NCBI GenBank assembly: GCA_009777415.1
Contig: WRLX01000003.1
Span: forward strand, 1-47,615
Direction: 5' to 3'
Length of the DNA: 47,615 bases
Origin: Oscillospiraceae bacterium
Lineage (GTDB): Bacteria > Bacillota > Clostridia > Oscillospirales > Ruminococcaceae
How positions within the stretch are numbered: position 1 is the stretch's first letter; each line of letters opens with the position of its first letter. Shown here piece by piece: positions 31,868-38,726 of the stretch. The notes below the pieces were generated by a model that did no database searches, was not told the origin of the DNA, and was given only the letters and a program-made list of their open reading frames with translations. Both the position numbers and the translations under genes were made by a program.

Positions 31868-32493
31868 AATTTTTCCTTGTTTTTAATTACATACTCATCT
31901 ATAAGACTTTCGTATTTTTTCATTATTTCATGTTTAAGATAAGCCGAGAAACATTCCCTGCGTTCGATTTGCGAAATTCGCGTATTTGCCGCACTAACCG
32001 AAACGCCGAACAACCCGCTCAGTTCATGAGTCGGCAAGCTTCTTTCAAGTCTGCGCTTTAACTCAAGAATAACCAACTCGGGCATAAGCAACTCCGACGC
32101 GAATAAGTTGGCTTGACGCTCTTCTTCGGCATCGTCCTTAATATGCCCTAATATAACATGACCGACTTCATGCGCCAAAGTCCAGTTATTGCGAAATTGT
32201 AAATTCCGCAATCTTGTCGCCGTGTCCGATGAAACGAAACGGTGAAGCATGGCTTTCGGTAAAGCATGAGTCAAGATTATATGAGTGTCGGCATTTATAA
32301 GAGTACACCCGTCCTTTATTCGGTTAAACAACAACGGAGGGACACCCGTTAATTTTGCATAATTTTGAAAAGTATCAAAAATGATATTTTTCTCAAACCT
32401 CATCCCCCTAATGTCCGATTCGAACGAGGGCAGACCACACTCCTCACCTTGATTTACTAATATTTCCCGCGCTTTATTTATTACTTTCTGCAT
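31846..32493 (-). CDS. ImmA/IrrE-family metallopeptidase
   Basis: ImmA-type zinc proteases cleave a partner XRE repressor and so switch on mobile elements or stress genes. The 215-residue protein has the HEVGHVILGH zinc motif near residue 110 and a downstream acid/Asn cluster (DDAEEERQANLFASELLMPE) in which E and N complete the site. A C-terminal helical part follows. Its start overlaps the XRE gene by 20 nt and its end overlaps der by 22 nt. The pairing with XRE matches ImmR-ImmA of ICEBs1 and relatives. Confidence 0.88.
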   Translation of the reverse strand: MQKVINKAREILVNQGEECGLPSFESDIRGMRFEKNIIFDTFQNYAKLTGVPPLLFNRIKDGCTLINADTHIILTHALPKAMLHRFVSSDTATRLRNLQFRNNWTLAHEVGHVILGHIKDDAEEERQANLFASELLMPELVILELKRRLERSLPTHELSGLFGVSVSAANTRISQIERRECFSAYLKHEIMKKYESLIDEYVIKNKEKLCLTITV

Positions 32494-32800
32494 TTTGTCT
32501 GTTCCTCAAATATACGTCAATAGTATCGCTGAATTGGTTTAAGAGCTTACCCCTGTCTTCATCAGTAAGTCCCGAAATCCTTGTTAAAAGGAGCAATTCG
32601 GCGGATTGACCGTCGCTCAAAAGATAATCAATAGGCACTGTAAAATAATTGGAAAGCTTGCGCAACATTTCGGCATCGGGAGTTCTTTTGCCCGTTTCCC
32701 ACTTGCCGACCGTCCCCTGAGTGACTCCCATTTTCTCCGCCAATTGAATTTGGTTTATGGCTTTGTCAGCTCTCAGCTGTTTTAGTCTTTGCGGCAGCAT
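32474..32800 (-). CDS. XRE-family repressor, ImmR-like
   Basis: The 108-residue protein has a helix-turn-helix N-terminal domain (LKQLRADKAINQIQLAEKMG, VTQGTVGKWETGKRTPDAEM) of the cI/Xre type. NYFTVPIDYLL marks the end of the DNA-binding part. The C-terminal tail is short and polar and is the likely cleavage region for the ImmA partner. ATG 32800 follows AAAAAAAGGGGGGG; a longer reading reaches 32845 but lacks a ribosome site. The gene has its own promoter, with repeated half-sites nearby that it may bind. Confidence 0.88.
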   Translation of the reverse strand: MLPQRLKQLRADKAINQIQLAEKMGVTQGTVGKWETGKRTPDAEMLRKLSNYFTVPIDYLLSDGQSAELLLLTRISGLTDEDRGKLLNQFSDTIDVYLRNRQNAESNK

Positions 32801-32833
32801 AAATACCCCCCCTTTTTTTTCCTGCTGTAGGAC

Positions 32834-32874
32834 AGTATAACACACTTCGACAAATATGTCAATAATAAATATGT
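32834..32874 (-). promoter_or_regulatory. Promoter and half-sites of the xre-immA-der operon
   Basis: On the minus strand TTGACA (32862-32857), a 17-nt spacer and TATACT (32839-32834) form a strong promoter 33 nt before the xre ATG. AAATATGTC occurs twice (about 32852-32860 and 32867-32875); the first is part of the palindrome GACAAATATGTC. These are candidate operator sites for autoregulation. Confidence 0.75.
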
Positions 32875-32904
32875 CAAAAAGGAATAAAAATTTTTAAAAA
32901 GGGG

Positions 32905-32965
32905 TTGACAAGCAATTAAAACTATGTTATTATTCCTTTATGGAATATTCCTCAAAGGAATAATA
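32905..32965 (+). promoter_or_regulatory. Divergent promoter with large palindromic operator
   Basis: TTGACA (32905-32910), a 17-nt spacer and TATTAT (32928-32933) form the promoter of the gene at 33078. Overlapping its -10 is a 12-bp perfect inverted repeat, TATTATTCCTTT (32928-32939) and AAAGGAATAATA (32954-32965), with GGAATATTCC (32942-32951) between the arms. A further AAAAAGGAATAA half-site lies at 32876-32887. The symmetry and the overlap with the -10 point to a repressor site; the XRE protein is the natural candidate. Confidence 0.8.
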
Positions 32966-32983
32966 TTTAGTGAATTATAAAGA

Positions 32984-33077
32984 AAGGGCAGGGGTAAAAG
33001 TTTGAAAGTAAATCTGCGTAAATGCGGAAAAAGAAACTTTTAAAGTACATTTGTGTAGAAAGGGCAGGGGTAAAAAA
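32984..33077 (+). repeat. 76-nt leader cassette before the 33078 gene
   Basis: AGAAAGGGCAGGGG (about 32971-32994) precedes TTG 33002, which opens LKVNLRKCGKRNF with TAA at 33041-33043. GTACATTTGTGTAGAAAGGGCAGGGG then leads to ATG 33078; start-to-start is 76 nt. In the same frame the last codon before the gene is again TAA, 4 nt upstream. Both the leader and the gene thus have nearly identical ribosome sites. Confidence 0.85.
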
Positions 33078-33542
33078 ATGAGTAAATCGGCAAAAATCAG
33101 GATTCCGAAAGATGTAACGGCACTATGTGAGCAAGTCGCAAAGGGGTACGAAAGGCGCAAAAAGGACTATGAAAACAGGAGGATGGACATAATTTACTCG
33201 CACACATCCGGGTTTGAGGGTGCAGTCGGCGGGGCAAGAGGGAACAGTGTATCAGACCCGAGTGCGGCAAAAGCCGAACGGCTTGAAAAACTCGAGGAGA
33301 GCCTTGATGCCAAGTTTGTACGCGCAGTGGAGCGGGCGATTATATCGTTAGGGGCAGACGTTGCGCGGGATTCACGCGAGAAATTACGAAAGGCAGTTCT
33401 GCTTAACTGTGAAAACGGGCATGAATACCCGTATGAGATTTTGGGGATTGACGAATTTTCAAGAAGAGAATTTTACAGAAGGAGGAAAAGTTTTATCGTA
33501 GAAATCGGCGCTGAATTAGGCTTGCTCAACTTTGACAGTTGA
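33078..33542 (+). CDS. Putative phage-type regulator (ArpU/RinA-like)
   Basis: The 154-residue protein is basic and helical. The C-terminal part (IDEFSRREFYRRRKSFIVEI and GAELGLLNF) resembles the end of ArpU/RinA-type late regulators of Gram-positive phages, but I recognise this only by pattern. A Gly/Ala-rich loop near 50-60 separates an N-terminal Lys/Arg-rich helix. It is transcribed divergently from the xre-immA pair across shared operators, like the first early gene of an integrative element. No integrase or other phage genes are present, so it may be a domesticated remnant. Confidence 0.5.
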   Translation: MSKSAKIRIPKDVTALCEQVAKGYERRKKDYENRRMDIIYSHTSGFEGAVGGARGNSVSDPSAAKAERLEKLEESLDAKFVRAVERAIISLGADVARDSREKLRKAVLLNCENGHEYPYEILGIDEFSRREFYRRRKSFIVEIGAELGLLNFDS

Positions 33543-33580
33543 AATCGGCAAAAAAATCGGCAAACATGGCAGATTTTTTC

Positions 33581-33609
33581 TTGACAACCTCTCTGAAATA
33601 TGATACAAT
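33581..33609 (+). promoter_or_regulatory. Promoter of the antiporter gene
   Basis: TTGACA (33581-33586), a 17-nt spacer and TACAAT (33604-33609) lie 42 nt before the ATG. Confidence 0.8.
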
Positions 33610-33650
33610 ATGAAAATAAGTGTAAAATATTTTAAGAAAGAGAGGGATTT

Positions 33651-35150
33651 ATGTACATCATTTTAATTATAGCGTCGATAATCATTCTTTTGTGTGTCCT
33701 TTTAAGCAAGGCTCTGCATCGCTTCGGCGTTCCGTCGCTGTTAATCTTTGTTGTCTTGGGAATGCTTGCGGGAATGGTCATAAGAACGATAATGAGGGGA
33801 GGCGGATTCGGCGGAATATTTACAGATGATGCAAGCGTTACGGAGGCGATTCCGGTTGACACAATCGCCTCGTTTGCGTTAGTGTTTATCATGTTTTACG
33901 GCGGGTTTGCAACAAAGTGGGAAACGGCAAAACCTGTCGCGCTAAGGGCGGGGATTATGTCATCGCTCGGAACAATTATAACCGCTTTCGGGATTGCCTC
34001 GTTTTGCTTTGTTATCTTTAATGTTCCGTTTTTATACGGATTGTTGTTCGGCTCGGTAGTGTCGTCAACCGATGCGGCATCGGTATTTTCGATTCTACGT
34101 TCAAGGAAGTTGAACCTTAAAGGTGGGCTTGCGCCTTTGCTCGAGATTGAAAGCGGGAGCAATGACCCGTTTTCGTATATGCTTACGATTATATCAATTA
34201 CCGCACTCCAAGCACAAGGAAGCGGAATGTCGCTTACCCAACTCATAAAACTCATTTTAATACAAATAACAGCCGCGCTTATAATTGCCGCTTTAGCTTC
34301 GGTTTTGGCAGTTTTGCTGCTGAAACGCCTGAATCTGGAGAATACCGGATTTTACCCGATATTAATCTTTGCGATTATTATGATGAGCTTTTCAATTTGC
34401 ACGTTAGTAAACGGGAACGGGCTTTTGTGCGTATATATCACGGGAATAGTAGTCGGAAACAACAAGTTCAGCCATAAAAAGCACACAGTCCAATTTTTTG
34501 ACAGCATATCGTGGCTTATGCAGATTGTGCTTTTCTTTATGCTCGGGCTGATTTCACATCCGTCAATGCTTCCCGCGATTGCCGTTGAAGGGACTATATT
34601 GTCTGTTTTGCTTATTATTGTGGTACGCCCCGTTGCGACTGCCCTCATTTTGAGCTGGTTTAAAACCCCGATTAAACAGCAGATTTTCGTGTCATGGGTG
34701 GGGCTTCGCGGCGCGGCTTCAATCGCTTTTGCCATTATAGCTACCGAGGCACTTGAAGGGAGCTTGCCCTACGACCTGTTCCACCTTGTATTTTATGTGG
34801 CACTGTTTTCGGTAATGGTTCAAGGCACGTTAATCCCGTTTGCAGCGAAAAAGCTTGATTTAATCGATGACAGCGATGAAAATGCGGTTATGAAAACTTT
34901 TACCGACTATTTCGACGGTGTCAGTACGCAACTATATGAGTATAAAGTCGAAGAGGGTGATACATTTGCGGGGAAATCAATTACCGATGCGAACATTCCT
35001 CAAGATATGCTAATCATCATGATTAAACGAAAAAACAAAGTAATAGTCCCTAAGGGAACAACCCAGATTATCAAAAACGATGTCTTAGTCGTAAGCGGGC
35101 AGGATTTTAGCTTTTTTACCGACGAAAAGGCTGCATTCGGCTCGGCATAA
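33651..35150 (+). CDS. Cation/proton antiporter with TrkA-C domain (CPA1, NhaP2/CvrA type)
   Basis: The 499-residue protein has about twelve membrane helices (residues 1-400). GSVVSSTDAASVFSILRSRK and LLEIESGSNDPFSYMLTI carry the acidic residues of the CPA ion-binding core, and FVSWVGLRGAASIAFAIIAT is the conserved helix near residue 345. The cytoplasmic C-terminal part (about 415-490) has a TrkA-C-like fold (VEEGDTFAGKSITDANIPQD), which in relatives binds nucleotides. It probably exports K+ or Na+ in exchange for protons. The ATG follows GAAAGAGAGGG. It stands alone with its own promoter. Confidence 0.88.
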   Translation: MYIILIIASIIILLCVLLSKALHRFGVPSLLIFVVLGMLAGMVIRTIMRGGGFGGIFTDDASVTEAIPVDTIASFALVFIMFYGGFATKWETAKPVALRAGIMSSLGTIITAFGIASFCFVIFNVPFLYGLLFGSVVSSTDAASVFSILRSRKLNLKGGLAPLLEIESGSNDPFSYMLTIISITALQAQGSGMSLTQLIKLILIQITAALIIAALASVLAVLLLKRLNLENTGFYPILIFAIIMMSFSICTLVNGNGLLCVYITGIVVGNNKFSHKKHTVQFFDSISWLMQIVLFFMLGLISHPSMLPAIAVEGTILSVLLIIVVRPVATALILSWFKTPIKQQIFVSWVGLRGAASIAFAIIATEALEGSLPYDLFHLVFYVALFSVMVQGTLIPFAAKKLDLIDDSDENAVMKTFTDYFDGVSTQLYEYKVEEGDTFAGKSITDANIPQDMLIIMIKRKNKVIVPKGTTQIIKNDVLVVSGQDFSFFTDEKAAFGSA

Positions 35151-35178
35151 AAAATTTTTAAATTCAATAAATTACCTA

Positions 35179-35207
35179 TTGACAAACAAAAAAAGATGTG
35201 ATATACT
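35179..35207 (+). promoter_or_regulatory. Promoter of the 35243 gene
   Basis: TTGACA (35179-35184), a 17-nt spacer and TATACT (35202-35207) lie 35 nt before the ATG. TATAAT overlaps just downstream (35214-35219). Confidence 0.8.
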
Positions 35208-35242
35208 ACATGGTATAATTAGGTTCGGAAAGGGGAAAAACT

Positions 35243-35632
35243 ATGCAATTCAAACATACTGCGGTTGTTAAAAGAGTCACTGCGCTTACGTTATCGTTAT
35301 GCGTTGCATTAGTTTTTTTGCTTTCGGATAACGTAGGGTTTTCGCTTATTAATCACGAACACGAGCATAGTTGTATCGAAGATTACGGCGATTACCAAGA
35401 GAGCAACAAGGAAAACAAGGGAGAACAAGAAGAGGAATGCGATGACATTGCCAAATGCTGTAAAGTATGCTTACATATTAACGGCTTAAAAAAATTCAAC
35501 TCCAAAGCGGCGGTTTTAGGTGTAGCATCCGCTAACTGTAAAGTTGCGATTACTGCGGCAATTTCAAAGTCGGCATTTCCGAAAACAGTCTTTGCAACAC
35601 CTGTATCCTTGAAAACACAACTAAATAATTAA
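35243..35632 (+). CDS. Small His/Cys-rich exported protein of unknown function
   Basis: The 129-residue protein has a hydrophobic N-terminal helix (about 12-35) that may be a signal peptide or anchor. The segment NHEHEHSC is followed by an acidic Asn/Glu/Lys-rich loop and by DDIAKCCKVCLHINGL. The His cluster and CC-x2-C suggest metal binding. It recalls short Clostridia proteins with a hydrophobic lead and HxC..CxxC, which I cannot name. The ATG follows GGAAAGGGG. The next gene is 417 nt away. Confidence 0.55.
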   Translation: MQFKHTAVVKRVTALTLSLCVALVFLLSDNVGFSLINHEHEHSCIEDYGDYQESNKENKGEQEEECDDIAKCCKVCLHINGLKKFNSKAAVLGVASANCKVAITAAISKSAFPKTVFATPVSLKTQLNN

Positions 35633-35643
35633 TATGCCCAAAT

Positions 35644-35740
35644 AAGACTTATGCTCATTCGGGACTTTTTGCCGTGCCGTGGAATGGGGAACTACCCCAA
35701 CCCTCGGTAGGCGTGGTTTTGTATGTCATTAGGTCTTTTT
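35644..35740 (+). ncRNA. Unassigned structured RNA candidate
   Basis: AAGAC-TTATG (35644 onward) can pair with CATTAGGTCTT (35727-35737), and the closing arm runs into TTTTT, as in a terminator. Inside, TGCC/GGCG, GCCG/CGGT and GGGG/CCCC (loop AACTA) can stack as one long hairpin. I compared it mentally with common riboswitch consensus sequences and recognise none. It could be a 3' regulatory hairpin of the 35243 gene or a leader for the gene at 36050. It is not shown to be a functional RNA. Confidence 0.35.
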
Positions 35741-35757
35741 CCTATGCCTGAAAATAA

Positions 35758-35926
35758 TTAAGAACCTGTCTTCTATAAGCAACGTGCTGATAAAACGAGC
35801 GGATTTTTCGTCAGACAAGGCGATTTTTGTGCGAATATCCGTGCATATTTAAGCAAAAATCAACGCGCAGTATGGCGGAAAATCCGCCGTTTTAGCAGTG
35901 TGTTTGCTTATGAAGACAGGTTCTAA
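35758..35926. mobile_element. MITE-like palindromic element B
   Basis: The roughly 169-bp element has a perfect terminal repeat AGAACCTGTCTTC (35761-35773) and GAAGACAGGTTCT (35912-35924), followed by imperfect complementarity. GCGGATTTT and AAAATCCGC, then GATTTTTG and CAAAAATC, continue the palindrome inwards. From TGCTGAT (35785) to GCGGAAAAT (35884) it matches element A at 18745-18906, whose terminal repeats are different. No ORF is present. It makes up much of the gap before the lipoprotein gene. Confidence 0.8.
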
Positions 35927-35931
35927 GACTT

Positions 35932-36049
35932 CTTACAGCACACTCGTGCAGAAAGGGAATGGGTAAAAAGTTTGAGAATCAATCTTCGAATAAATGGGAA
36001 AACGAATTTTTACAGCACACCCGTGCAGAAAGGAAATGGGTAAAAAGTT
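35932..36049 (+). repeat. Leader cassette before the lipoprotein gene
   Basis: A ribosome site CAGAAAGGGAATGGG precedes TTG 35972, which opens an uninterrupted 23-residue ORF (LRINLRINGKTNF then YSTPVQKGNG) with TAA at 36041-36043. The CGTGCAGAAAGG segment recurs 77 nt downstream (35945 and 36022). Six nt separate the stop from ATG 36050; start-to-start is 78 nt. Confidence 0.8.
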
Positions 36050-36607
36050 ATGAAAAAAACTCTGCTTGTTATTCTTTCGGTGATTAGCGTGTTTCTTTTA
36101 GCGGTCAGCGTGACTGTACTCTTCACATCTTGCAGTCACAGTAATGCGCAACCGCTTGAATCCACAACCGAAGCCACAGAACTCACAACAACAGACTCAA
36201 CAACCGCTACTCAGCGGACAACTGCCGCATCGGCAACCACCACTAAAAAAGAAACAACCACAGTTGTAACAACAACACTTGCGGCTACAACATCAAAGAC
36301 TAATAATGCGATACCGGCTAATAATGCACCGGCGGCCGATAATACTCAAGCGGCTAACAACACTCCGCCTCCGCCACAGCCTACCGGCCCGCCACCGACT
36401 AACAACACTCCGCCACCGCAGCAACCTACCAACCCGCCACCTCCTCCACCGCAGCCTACCGCTACCGACCCGCCACCTCCTCCTCCGCAACCTACCGACC
36501 CTCCTCCACCCCCGCCACAGCCTACCGACCCTCCTCCACCTCCACCGCAACCTACCGACCCGCCGCCTCCTCCTCCGGATGACGGCTGTTGCCCGGATTG
36601 CGATTAG
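36050..36607 (+). CDS. Thr/Pro-rich lipoprotein with PPPPPPQPTD repeats
   Basis: The 185-residue protein has a lipoprotein signal peptide; the lipobox is FTSC with C28. A Thr/Ser/Ala-rich segment follows (about 35-80), likely glycosylated. Asn/Ala-rich sequence leads to a Pro-rich wall-spanning part with four copies of PPPPPPQPTD or close variants (encoded by 30-bp tandem repeats, about 36430-36580). The tail is DDGCCPDCD, a compact Cys cluster at the extreme C terminus. No enzymatic domain is visible. It probably acts as a stalk displaying the Cys tip. It is preceded by a leader cassette and followed by one before the next gene. Confidence 0.7.
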   Translation: MKKTLLVILSVISVFLLAVSVTVLFTSCSHSNAQPLESTTEATELTTTDSTTATQRTTAASATTTKKETTTVVTTTLAATTSKTNNAIPANNAPAADNTQAANNTPPPPQPTGPPPTNNTPPPQQPTNPPPPPPQPTATDPPPPPPQPTDPPPPPPQPTDPPPPPPQPTDPPPPPPDDGCCPDCD

Positions 36608-36708
36608 AACTCGGTTCTTTGCAACATTCGCACCCACTAAAAAATAACAAATTTTTGAATGTACTATAAAATTAAAATGTAGTACGGAAAATTCAAGCGC
36701 GTTTTGCG

Positions 36709-36803
36709 CAGAAAGAAAATAGGTAAAATAATGAAAATAATCTATGTAAATGGGAAAACGAACTTTTATGGCACATTTGTGCAGAAAGGGAATGGGTAAA
36801 ATA
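36709..36803 (+). repeat. Leader cassette before the repeat-containing surface protein
   Basis: ATG 36731 opens an uninterrupted 22-residue ORF (MKIIYVNGKTNF then YGTFVQKGNG) with TAA at 36797-36799, 4 nt before ATG 36804. The start-to-start distance is 73 nt. The ribosome site before ATG 36731 is worn (GCAGAAAGAAAATAGG). In another frame ATG codons in the cassette run into the gene and would only extend it by the ribosome-site sequence. GTACTA and TAGTAC (36661-36685) form an inverted repeat upstream, in the otherwise empty gap after the lipoprotein gene. Confidence 0.75.
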
Positions 36804-38657
36804 ATGAAAAAAATATTAACTTTAATGCTTTTAACAGCATTCGTACTTTCGGTTTGTCCTTTTGTGAGCTTTGCCGACACAAAAAACGACCAAATCTTAT
36901 GGATTCTTAACTCGGCACAAGGCAACGGCGAATTCAGCTATAAATTTGAACTCGCACGTACCCAAGCGCAGATTGATGCGGAACAACGCGGTCAAACCGG
37001 TATCGTCGAAGGCAAAGACGGGCATATCAGAGTTTTCCACGAAAATCGTACCGACGGTGTACCTAACGGCACATACACCGAAACTACCAACTCCAATGCA
37101 ATGGCAGTTTTTGCAAGGAATTACAGGCTTCTCACAATTGATACGGCACAGTCATGGTTCATTTTCGAGGGTGACACAATGTGTGGTGTGACAACGACTG
37201 ATTTCAACGGTAATACTGTTACGAAACAAATCAGTGAACTCAAAAACAGCCTCTCGGGGCTTACTGCCAATGCACCACACTCAAATAAAACTCAGCTTTG
37301 GTGGCTGATTGATGCCGCACGAGGCAAAGGCGAGTTTAGTTATGAGTTTGAACTCGCCCCCTCACAAGCGCAGATTGATGCGGGAACTCACGGACAACGC
37401 GGTGTAGTCGAAGGCAAAGACGGGAATATAAGAGTTTACCACCTTAACTCAAACGGAACGTACACCGAAACAACCAACTCAAACGCAATGGCAATCTTCG
37501 CGCGAAATTACAGATTTCTTACTCAACGTAACCACAATCACAACAATGCAGGTCAGCCCGGACGCATTGAGCCGTCATTCCCCGCGTGGTTGGGATTCGA
37601 CAACAACGGTGAGGAATTCGGAAACTCAAACTTTGAGCTTTTCCCGTTAGTGAGCCATGCAACTTTGACAGGGGCGGCAAACCCGTATGAAATGAACCTC
37701 TTGTCTGCTGACACCGAGCGCGAAAAAGCTATGCTGTTCATCTACGAAGGCGGCACTATGAGTGCAGTTCGCTACTATATGCCAAACGGTGATGCAGTGC
37801 TTAAAAAAATCACTAACTTAAAACCCGCGCTTTCGGGGATTGAAGGAATTGCAAACGCAAACCATTCAAATAAAACTCAGCTTTGGTGGATTATTGACTC
37901 AGCCCGCGGCAAAGGCGAATTCAGCTTTAGCTTCGAACTTGAGGACGGCACAAAAGGCAGTGTGCAGGGAAAAGACGGCACAGTGAGCACTTACACCGAT
38001 GACGGCAACGGGACATATAGTGTTGCCCCCGGTTCGGTTGTGGCGACTACATTCGCATCCCGCTTCAAGCTTCTTACTCAATTTAGCCATAATCACAACA
38101 ACGAAACAACTGCGGGCGAACCCGGTTCACGTCCTTTCCCCGCGCCTCACCCCGAATGGCTGGGATTAACCGATAACGGCGTTGGATTTGCCAACGGAAA
38201 CTACGAACTCTTCCCGTTGGTAGCCGAGGCAACATTAACAGGTGCGGCAAACCCGTTTGAAATGAATCTCACACCGGAAAGAGCGACTTCCGGCGAGATT
38301 GAGCGTACAGGCGATATGTTCTTCGTCTACGACAACGGTGTAATGAGTGCGGCTTGTTTTAACAACACTTATATAAAAATATCGAATTTGAAAAATAGTG
38401 TTGAAAGCGCGATTCAGCCTGATTTCATTTTAGGGCGAATCCTCGACAATAACGACGAACCCACAATCTTTGACGTACTTGAAATATTAAAACACATTGT
38501 CGGTATGAACGGCGTGATTAAATCCGGCGGACCGGACTCCCGTGCATGGAATGCGGCGTTGATTACGCCTGAGTCGCAAGTGAGCGGTACGCCTACTATA
38601 TTTGATGTGCTGGAGATTTTGAAGTATATCGTGGGGATGGATAGTTTGGTTGGATAG
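36804..38657 (+). CDS. Surface protein with three repeats and dockerin-like C terminus
   Basis: The 617-residue protein has a signal peptide (about 1-24, cleavage near FADT). Three internal repeats begin DQILWILNSAQGNGEFSYKF, TQLWWLIDAARGKGEFSYEF and TQLWWIIDSARGKGEFSFSF. Repeats one and two also share GKDGxIRVxH, GTYTETTNSNAMAxFARNYR, and two and three share LFPLVxxATLTGAANP. The C-terminal 75 residues contain two copies of TIFDVLEILKHIVGM-type helices with a preceding Asn/Asp loop, a degenerate dockerin-like pair that also ends the LRR protein at 43231. It probably attaches to a scaffold or the cell surface. I do not recognise the repeat. Confidence 0.7.
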   Translation: MKKILTLMLLTAFVLSVCPFVSFADTKNDQILWILNSAQGNGEFSYKFELARTQAQIDAEQRGQTGIVEGKDGHIRVFHENRTDGVPNGTYTETTNSNAMAVFARNYRLLTIDTAQSWFIFEGDTMCGVTTTDFNGNTVTKQISELKNSLSGLTANAPHSNKTQLWWLIDAARGKGEFSYEFELAPSQAQIDAGTHGQRGVVEGKDGNIRVYHLNSNGTYTETTNSNAMAIFARNYRFLTQRNHNHNNAGQPGRIEPSFPAWLGFDNNGEEFGNSNFELFPLVSHATLTGAANPYEMNLLSADTEREKAMLFIYEGGTMSAVRYYMPNGDAVLKKITNLKPALSGIEGIANANHSNKTQLWWIIDSARGKGEFSFSFELEDGTKGSVQGKDGTVSTYTDDGNGTYSVAPGSVVATTFASRFKLLTQFSHNHNNETTAGEPGSRPFPAPHPEWLGLTDNGVGFANGNYELFPLVAEATLTGAANPFEMNLTPERATSGEIERTGDMFFVYDNGVMSAACFNNTYIKISNLKNSVESAIQPDFILGRILDNNDEPTIFDVLEILKHIVGMNGVIKSGGPDSRAWNAALITPESQVSGTPTIFDVLEILKYIVGMDSLVG

Positions 38658-38666
38658 AATGTGTGT

Positions 38667-38696
38667 AAAACCCGCTCTTTTGACAGAGCGGGTTTT
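38667..38696. terminator. Bidirectional intrinsic terminator
   Basis: AAAACCCGCTCT (38667-38678) and AGAGCGGGTTTT (38685-38696) form a 12-bp stem with a 6-nt loop between two convergent genes. Its A- and T-runs serve both strands. Confidence 0.9.
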
Positions 38697-38726
38697 GATT
38701 TTTAGTAAACTAAGCTCACCCATATA

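Noticed and set aside
31846-33542. A complete prophage or integrative element
   Set aside because: Only repressor, protease and one possible regulator are present. There is no integrase, attachment repeat or structural gene nearby.
35644-35740. Known riboswitch (cobalamin, TPP, SAM, c-di-GMP, NiCo or ZTP)
   Set aside because: None of the conserved core sequences of these classes that I can recall is present.
36293-36925. Arg-rich minus-strand ORF opposite the polyproline lipoprotein
   Set aside because: It arises from CCN-rich repeats read in reverse and crosses two leader regions; no ribosome site.
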